NCBI GenBank assembly: GCA_046296435.1 | Contig: JBKBLI010000005.1 | Span: 1-64,000, forward strand | Reading direction: 5' to 3' | Length of the DNA stretch: 64,000 nt | DNA from: M3007 sp046296435 | GTDB lineage: Bacteria > Bacteroidota > Bacteroidia > Chitinophagales > Saprospiraceae | Shown here: piece after piece, positions 58,983 to 64,000 of the stretch | Layout: each line of letters starts with the position of its first letter | Numbering within the stretch: the first letter of the stretch is position 1 | The notes under the pieces: generated by a model | Databases searched by the model: none | What the model saw: the letters and a program-made list of their open reading frames with translations, nothing else | What the model was told of the DNA's origin: nothing | Made by a program: the position numbers and the translations under genes

Positions 58983-60948
58983 AAGAAGCAAAAAAGTCCA
59001 TGGCTTCCGGATTTTTCATGGCATCGGCGCTATATGCTTTTGACGCAGCCTCGCCGCGAAGTAACTTTTTGACGGGCGTTTCCATTTTTTTTCCGCTGAT
59101 GGTGTATGGAATATCGGGAGCTTCTATAATCTCATCGGGCACATGGCGCGGGCTGTATGCCGCGCGCAGGGCGGTTTTGATTTTGAGGCGAAGCGCGTCG
59201 TCTAAGCGATAACCCGGGTTGACCGCCACAAACATGGGCATCCAATCCGTCCCGTCGGGGTATTCGATATTGACGATCAGGCTGTCGCGCACCTCCTCAA
59301 TCTGGTCGATTGCTCGATATATCTCGGCCGTGCCGATGCGTACGCCTTGCCGGTTGAGCGTGGCGTCCGAACGCCCCAAAATGACCAGGGTGTCCCGCTC
59401 CGTAATGAGCAGCCAATCGCCGTGACGCCAGACTCCGCCGGGATAATACTCAAAGTAGCTGCTCAAATATTTTTCGTAGTCCGGATCGTTCCACATGAAT
59501 ACCGGCATGGAGGGCATGGGGCGCGTTACTACCATCTCGCCCACCTGACCCGCTTGCACAGGGCGCCCCGACTCGTCCCAACTCTCCATCGCGCAGCCCA
59601 GACAGCGGCACTGTATCTCGCCGGCCCATACGGGGAGCAGCGGATTGCCGCCCACCCACGCCGTACACACATCGGTGCCGCCCGACATGGAGGCCAGCCA
59701 CAAGTCGGGCTTCAGAGCGCTGTATATCCATTCGAAGCCCTCAGGGGGCAAGGGCGATCCAGTAGAGCCCAGGCTGCGCATGCCGCTTAGGTCCAAATGC
59801 GCGCCGGGTCTTAGTCCCGCCTTCATGCAACCCACGACAAACGGCGCTCCCGTGCCAAAATGCGTGATTCGGGTTTGTTCGGCCAAACGCCACAGCGTTT
59901 CCATATCCGGCCAGCCCGGACTGCCGTCGTACAGCACGACCGTCGCGCCGCAAAGCAGCGCGCCTACGGCAAAATTCCACATCATCCAGCCCGTAGTCGA
60001 GTACCAGAAAAAACGCTCGCCGCAGTGCACATCGTTGTGAAAATGCAGGTACTTCAGGTGCTCCAGCAGGTTGCCCCCATGCGAATGCGTAATGGCTTTG
60101 GGCGCTCCTGTGGTGCCCGACGAGTACAGCACCCAAATCGGATGCGAAAACGGCGCCCGCTCGAAGCGCAACTCATCGGACCGGCCGGCCAGCGCATCGG
60201 CCCACAAGACGCCGCCCGGAATGCCGTCGGGCTTCGACCCCGCATCGAGATAAGGTATCCAAACTACGGTTTGCACAGTGGGCAATTGCGCGCACAGCGC
60301 GCGCACCGTATCGCGGCGATCGAACCGCTTGCCGCCATACATGTATCCGTCCGCTGCGATCAATACCTTCGGCTCAATCTGCCCGAAGCGCTCCGCCACG
60401 CTGTTGACCCCGAAATCGGGCGAACAACTGCTCCAGATCGCTCCGATGCTTATCGCCGCCAGCGCCGCTGCAACCGCATGCGGCGTGTTGGGTAAAAAGG
60501 CCGCCACCCGATCCCCTACGCCCACGCCCTTTTCCCGAAAAAATGCCGCCAGCGCAGCCACTTCCCCACGCAATCGGGCCCAGGAAACCTCCTCGGCATC
60601 CTGCATTTCGGACTTGAAAATCAGGGCCGGCCGCAGCGGGTCGGCCATCCGGAAGATGTGCTCGGCATAGTTGAGGCGCGTCCCTTCAAACCAACGATAA
60701 AAAGGCATGCGCTCGCCCTGCAATACCCGTTCGTAGGCGCCGTCGTGCATGATCTCAAAATAACGCCACAGGCTCTGCCAGAAATCCTCGATCGAGGTAG
60801 CCGACCAGCGTTGCAATTCGGCATAGCGCAGCGCCTCGTCCGTTTCTGAAAAAACAAACAAGCGCTCATCCTCCAGCCAACGCATGTAGCGATACAAGTG
60901 GCTGTTTTGAATAGCGGAGATTGTCGGCGTGTAAAGCGGTTTTGTCAT
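58960..60948 (-). CDS. Acetoacetate-CoA ligase (acetoacetyl-CoA synthetase)
   Basis: 662 residues, the usual length. An ANL-superfamily adenylating enzyme: WVLYSSGTTGAPKAITHSHG is the phosphate loop; FFWYSTTGWMMWNF, GSTGSPLPPEGFEWIY and SGGTDVCTAW mark the acetoacetyl-CoA synthetase clade; RSDATLNRQGVRIGTAEIY is the hinge and YTISGKKMETPVKKLL carries the catalytic Lys. It activates acetoacetate for ketone-body use or polymer turnover. Single gene on the minus strand. Confidence 0.95.
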   Translation of the reverse strand: MTKPLYTPTISAIQNSHLYRYMRWLEDERLFVFSETDEALRYAELQRWSATSIEDFWQSLWRYFEIMHDGAYERVLQGERMPFYRWFEGTRLNYAEHIFRMADPLRPALIFKSEMQDAEEVSWARLRGEVAALAAFFREKGVGVGDRVAAFLPNTPHAVAAALAAISIGAIWSSCSPDFGVNSVAERFGQIEPKVLIAADGYMYGGKRFDRRDTVRALCAQLPTVQTVVWIPYLDAGSKPDGIPGGVLWADALAGRSDELRFERAPFSHPIWVLYSSGTTGAPKAITHSHGGNLLEHLKYLHFHNDVHCGERFFWYSTTGWMMWNFAVGALLCGATVVLYDGSPGWPDMETLWRLAEQTRITHFGTGAPFVVGCMKAGLRPGAHLDLSGMRSLGSTGSPLPPEGFEWIYSALKPDLWLASMSGGTDVCTAWVGGNPLLPVWAGEIQCRCLGCAMESWDESGRPVQAGQVGEMVVTRPMPSMPVFMWNDPDYEKYLSSYFEYYPGGVWRHGDWLLITERDTLVILGRSDATLNRQGVRIGTAEIYRAIDQIEEVRDSLIVNIEYPDGTDWMPMFVAVNPGYRLDDALRLKIKTALRAAYSPRHVPDEIIEAPDIPYTISGKKMETPVKKLLRGEAASKAYSADAMKNPEAMDFFASFVKGLCN

Positions 60949-61368
60949 GCGGATGCGTTTGATTCAGGCCAGTGTGCGTGCAAAGTTCGCAGATTTTCTG
61001 TTTACGCGGCTTTTTTTGGGAAAAATATAACCCAAAGCCCAAACCCGACCTGCTCCGCCCGCTCCGCCCGGCGGCGGACTGACCAAGACCCGGCGACGCA
61101 TTTTTTAGCACATATAAAAAGGATGCGGGCAAAGCGCGCGGGGCGTACTGTGCGACCGCGTTGGTCCGCCCGTGCTTTTTTTTGAAAAAAATTGAAGCGA
61201 CCGCGAAGCTGCTTGCGGGAATGCGGGAGGCGAGAGATAGGAGCGCGGGCATACGCCCTGCGCAAGCGTCGCAATGGAAGGATTTGAGCGCCGTCTCTGA
61301 AATCTTACCTAACTTTGCGCATCCTCGCCAAGAGACCTGTTTCACTTAGTATCAATCGAGCACAGCAG
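60949..61368. other. Divergent intergenic region
   Basis: About 420 bases between divergent genes. It contains two T-run/A-run palindromes (61011-61025 and 61176-61191), a GC-rich segment around 61050, and the promoter of the aminotransferase at its right end. No convincing small gene. Confidence 0.45.
61283..61317 (+). promoter_or_regulatory. Candidate promoter of the DegT aminotransferase
   Basis: TTTG 61283-61286 and TAACTTTG 61310-61317, 23 nt apart. It overlaps the first codon of the longer open frame and supports the start at 61369, with a leader of about 45 nt. Confidence 0.5.
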
Positions 61369-62490
61369 ATGCAGTACCCAATGGTTGACCTCAAGACCCA
61401 ATACCAACGCCTGAAAGCTGATTTGGATCGCGAGGTCATCGAAGTTCTGGAGTCCACACAGTTTATCGGGGGCCCTAAAGTCAACGCATTTCGGGATAAC
61501 CTGGCCGCCTATCAGGGCGTTAAGCACGTCATCCCCTGTGCCAACGGCACCGATGCGCTTCAGATCGCCATGATGGCGCTCGGCCTGCAACCCGGCGACG
61601 AGGTCATCGCTCCGGCCTTCACCTATGTTGCCACGGCCGAGGTGATCGGACTGCTGGGGCTTCGCCCGGTCATGGCCGACGTGGACCCCCGCACTTTCAA
61701 TATCGACGTCGGCCAACTCGAATCGCTGCTTACGCCCCGCACCCGCGCCATTGTGCCCGTGCACCTCTTCGGGCAGAGCGCCGACATGGCTCCGATCCTT
61801 GATTTTGCCGAAAAACATGGACTCTATGTGATTGAGGACAACGCCCAGGCCATTGGCGCCGATTACGCTTTTGCCGACGGGCGCAGCGTCAAAACCGGCT
61901 CCATGGGGCACTTTGGCTGCACCTCTTTCTTCCCGTCCAAAAATCTGGGATGCTACGGCGACGGCGGCGCCCTGATGACCAACGACGACGCGCTGGCCGA
62001 GCGCGCCCGCATGATCGCCAACCACGGACAGTCGCGGCAGTATTACCACGACCGCATCGGCGTCAATTCGCGCTTAGACGCCATTCAGGCCGCCATCCTT
62101 CAGGTCAAATTGCCCCACTTAGACGCCTTCAATGCCGCGCGCCGCCGCGCGGCCGATTATTACGACGGAGCTTTTGCGGTACTCCCGGCGCTCCTGACCC
62201 CTGCCCGCGCCCCATACTCCACGCACGTTTTTCACCAATATACCCTGCGCGTAACCGACGGCCGACGCGACGCGCTCAAGGAATATTTGGCCGCCCGAAA
62301 TGTGCCGGCCATGATCTACTATCCGGTGCCGCTGTACCGGCAGGAAGCGTTCCGGCATTGGCACGACGGGCGGGAACTGGCCGTCACCGAAACGCTTTGT
62401 CGCGAGGTGATTTCGCTGCCCATGCACTCAGAGCATACCGAGGCTACGCTCGATGCCATTAGCAAAGCGGTAATTTCGTTCTGGGCGTGA
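61369..62490 (+). CDS. DegT/DnrJ/EryC1/StrS-family sugar aminotransferase
   Basis: 373 residues from the ATG at 61369 (MQYPMVDLKTQYQRLK). PLP enzyme that transaminates a keto-sugar nucleotide. The PLP lysine is about residue 191 in SFFPSKNLGCYGDGGAL; CANGTDALQIAMMAL and VPVHLFGQSADM are family motifs; YYPVPLYRQEAF lies near the C-terminus. Closest in pattern to WbpE/WlbC-type enzymes of amino-sugar biosynthesis, but the usual partner genes are not adjacent; the Gfo/Idh at 2369 is far away and may or may not be related. Confidence 0.92.
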   Translation: MQYPMVDLKTQYQRLKADLDREVIEVLESTQFIGGPKVNAFRDNLAAYQGVKHVIPCANGTDALQIAMMALGLQPGDEVIAPAFTYVATAEVIGLLGLRPVMADVDPRTFNIDVGQLESLLTPRTRAIVPVHLFGQSADMAPILDFAEKHGLYVIEDNAQAIGADYAFADGRSVKTGSMGHFGCTSFFPSKNLGCYGDGGALMTNDDALAERARMIANHGQSRQYYHDRIGVNSRLDAIQAAILQVKLPHLDAFNAARRRAADYYDGAFAVLPALLTPARAPYSTHVFHQYTLRVTDGRRDALKEYLAARNVPAMIYYPVPLYRQEAFRHWHDGRELAVTETLCREVISLPMHSEHTEATLDAISKAVISFWA

Positions 62491-62588
62491 GGACGGCGCG
62501 AGCCGGCCGTACAGAACCCGCCACAGAGTGCGGGGCGGCAAAGTGCGCTGCGGGATTCTGAGCCGGAATGGCGCGGCGGCGCCCCCCC

Positions 62589-62628
62589 AAAAAAAGCGAC
62601 GGGCAGGGGAGTCCCCCGCCCGTCGCTT
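62589..62628 (-). terminator. Terminator of the MscS gene
   Basis: An 11-bp outer stem (aagcgacgggc 62594-62604 with gcccgtcgctt 62618-62628), extended by inner G-C pairs, and a minus-strand T tail (A-run 62589-62595). The core resembles the terminator at 58441-58473. Confidence 0.85.
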
Positions 62629-62704
62629 GCGCTTCCGAACATCGCATCAGACGATGGCGCTCCGCAATAGCGCGTTTTGTGCGCGCTGAGGCGGCGCGCT
62701 ATTT

Positions 62705-63493
62705 TCAGGCCTGTCTGACCACAATTTGCGGGAACGGGATCTCGATGCCCGCTTCGGCAAGCGCTTTTTTGGCGCCTTCGGTCACGCCGAAATAGGCGCC
62801 CCAGTAACTGGCCGGCGTAGCCCATGGGCGCACGGCCAGCTTGACTCCGTGTTCGCCCAACTCAAGCACATTAACCGAAGGCGCCGGATCCTTCAATACA
62901 TTCGGATCGGATTCCATGACCTGCATCAGTACTTCGCGGGCCTTCTGGAGGTCGGTCTTATAGGCCACGCTTACGACCAGATCCACGCGCAATTTGCCGT
63001 CGGTAGAGAAGTTGGTGATGTCGCCATTGGATAGCGGTCCGTTGGGGATGATCACGGTCTTGTTGTCGGGCGTCAGGATGGTGGTTACGAATACGTTGAT
63101 GGCCTGTACAAAGCCCGTATGCCCTTGCGCGGTGATCAGATCGCCCACTTTAAACGGACGGAAAATAAGCAGCATCACGCCGCCCGCAAAATTGGACAAA
63201 CTGCCTTGTAAAGCCAGGCCGATGGCCAGGCTCGCGGCGCCCAGTATAGCGATAAAAGAAGTGGTTTTGATGCCTACCGACTCGGCTGCGGCCAGCAGCA
63301 CGACCACTTTGAGTATGACGCTAACCATGCTGGACAAAAATCCGGCCAGTTCAGGCGCCAACTTGCGGCTGTTGATAGCGCGGCGCACCAAGCGCGTAAC
63401 CCAACCGGCGATCCAAAAACCGACGATAAGGATGATCGCCCCTTTGAGGATCTGCGGGCCGTAAATCTCCAAATACGTTTGAAATTGTTCCAT
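62705..63493 (-). CDS. Small-conductance mechanosensitive channel (MscS family)
   Basis: 262 residues, about E. coli MscS size. Three N-terminal membrane helices; the pore helix with its Gly/Ala packing reads LGAASLAIGLALQGSLSNFA, followed by GGVMLLIFRPFKVGD, ILTPDNKTVIIPNGPLSNG and the cytosolic vestibule. It opens when membrane tension rises and releases solutes after osmotic downshock. I use the ATG at 63493, because a -7 box overlaps the upstream candidate start at 63538. Confidence 0.95.
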   Translation of the reverse strand: MEQFQTYLEIYGPQILKGAIILIVGFWIAGWVTRLVRRAINSRKLAPELAGFLSSMVSVILKVVVLLAAAESVGIKTTSFIAILGAASLAIGLALQGSLSNFAGGVMLLIFRPFKVGDLITAQGHTGFVQAINVFVTTILTPDNKTVIIPNGPLSNGDITNFSTDGKLRVDLVVSVAYKTDLQKAREVLMQVMESDPNVLKDPAPSVNVLELGEHGVKLAVRPWATPASYWGAYFGVTEGAKKALAEAGIEIPFPQIVVRQA

Positions 63494-63535
63494 GAATGAA
63501 GCGTTGTGTTTTTGTAATGAATTAACGTTTGGACG

Positions 63536-63543
63536 CAAATATA
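63536..63543 (-). promoter_or_regulatory. -7 element of mscS
   Basis: CAAATATA, TATATTTG on the minus strand, about 43 nt upstream of the ATG at 63493. No well-placed TTG. Confidence 0.4.
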
Positions 63544-63785
63544 ACAGCTTAGGTTACATACGAAACATGAAGTTTATTTGAAATCCCAAAATCGGATTTA
63601 ACGGGACTTCGGTCGTGCGCCTATCCGGGTTGGTCGAAAGCCGTAAACCAAGGCAGACCGAAATGAGTTTAAATAGCGGTTTATGCTATGATTTGATAGC
63701 TCACAACGCTCCATGCGCACTCCGCCTCGCTCCCCAGCCCTCGCCCATTTTACGCTTCAACATGCTAAAAAAATTCTGCTAACTA

Positions 63786-64000
63786 ATGCGCGCGCTCCAA
63801 TTGTTGGTCTTGCCTGTGCTGCTGACCGCCCCCTTTTTTTTGAAAGCCCAAAACATAACGATAAGCGGCTTGCTCACCGATGCCAAGAATGGCGAAACCC
63901 TGATCGGGGCTACGGTGGAGGCCGTGGGCATGGGCAAAGGCAACGTAAGCAATGAGTATGGCTTCTACTCCTTCAGCCTGCTGCAAGGCGTAGATACGGT
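63786..64000 (+). CDS. TonB-dependent receptor, N-terminal fragment
   Basis: The ATG at 63786 opens a frame that runs off the window after 71 codons. It encodes a signal peptide (MRALQLLVLPVLLTAPFF, then LKAQ) and the start of a carboxypeptidase-regulatory-like domain: NITISGLLTDAKNGETLIGA, TVEAVGMGKGNVSNEYGFYS. This is how Bacteroidota SusC/CirA-like outer-membrane receptors begin, with the plug and barrel following. The substrate cannot be told from this part. Confidence 0.8.
   Translation, partial: MRALQLLVLPVLLTAPFFLKAQNITISGLLTDAKNGETLIGATVEAVGMGKGNVSNEYGFYSFSLLQGVDT

Overview
The window looks like a chromosomal contig from a member of the Bacteroidota, most probably the Saprospiria side of the phylum. 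The evidence is direct: three secreted proteins end in type IX secretion (T9SS) sorting domains, one surface protein carries nine SprB-type repeats, intergenic regions repeatedly show the Bacteroidota promoter element TAnnTTTG with an upstream TTG, and several lipoproteins and hypothetical families are typical of that group. The GC content of genes is moderately high for the phylum, while gaps between genes hold AT-rich T-run/A-run palindromes. Three N runs (35849-35948, 48671-48770, 56144-56242) mark assembly gaps, all inside genes. The assignment to Saprospiria is inference; nothing here is a ribosomal marker.

Region by region. 0-12.7 kb: the end of a TlpA-like redoxin, a lipid kinase/NlpE-like lipoprotein pair, a Gfo/Idh oxidoreductase with a small membrane partner, a very large T9SS-exported SprB-repeat protein, YicC, a lipoprotein and a DUF2490 protein, a YhhN lysoplasmalogenase, and a VPAEY-repeat protein with a peptidoglycan-binding domain. 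12.8-20.6 kb: valS, two tandem tRNA-Ser genes, an orphan hypothetical gene behind stacked promoters, and the minus-strand cluster glyA-pyrH-hydrolase-prsW. 20.6-26.5 kb: an AT-rich gene-free stretch with a possible small RNA, a VCBS/FG-GAP T9SS protein, and a TPR histidine kinase/LuxR response regulator pair. 26.5-36.8 kb: a TonB-C protein, a PKD-like membrane protein, an ATP-grasp enzyme, rlmN-MoxR, an M15 peptidase, an SDR-TSUP-Sua5 run and a CpsB/Wza-like polysaccharide pair. 36.9-46.8 kb: GH3, GNAT, an M1 peptidase, SPOR, a three-gene overlapping cluster with a metallo-beta-lactamase enzyme, pckA and a polyprenyl synthase. 46.9-64 kb: lon, an Ig-like lipoprotein, TerC, a 5'-nucleotidase, a TPR membrane protein, a tryptophan-repeat secreted protein, a gapped helical-repeat protein, a T9SS amidotransferase-like protein, DUF4332, acetoacetyl-CoA synthetase, a DegT aminotransferase, MscS, and the first 71 codons of a TonB-dependent receptor.

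Most of the window is housekeeping and cell-envelope biology: translation (valS, tRNA-Ser, rlmN, Sua5), central metabolism (glyA, pckA, acetoacetyl-CoA synthetase), proteolysis (lon, PrsW), envelope stress and osmotic adaptation (MscS, PrsW, NlpE-like) and T9SS surface display. I see no CRISPR array, insertion sequence, prophage, toxin-antitoxin pair, classical defence island or biosynthetic cluster. The least explained elements are the tryptophan-repeat protein (54670-55245), the SprB-repeat protein whose repeats acquire extra cysteine pairs together, the overlapping cluster at 41816-43784, the orphan gene at 16348, a possible minus-strand small RNA at 20571-20677, and a dispersed T-run/A-run palindrome found in both genes and gaps.
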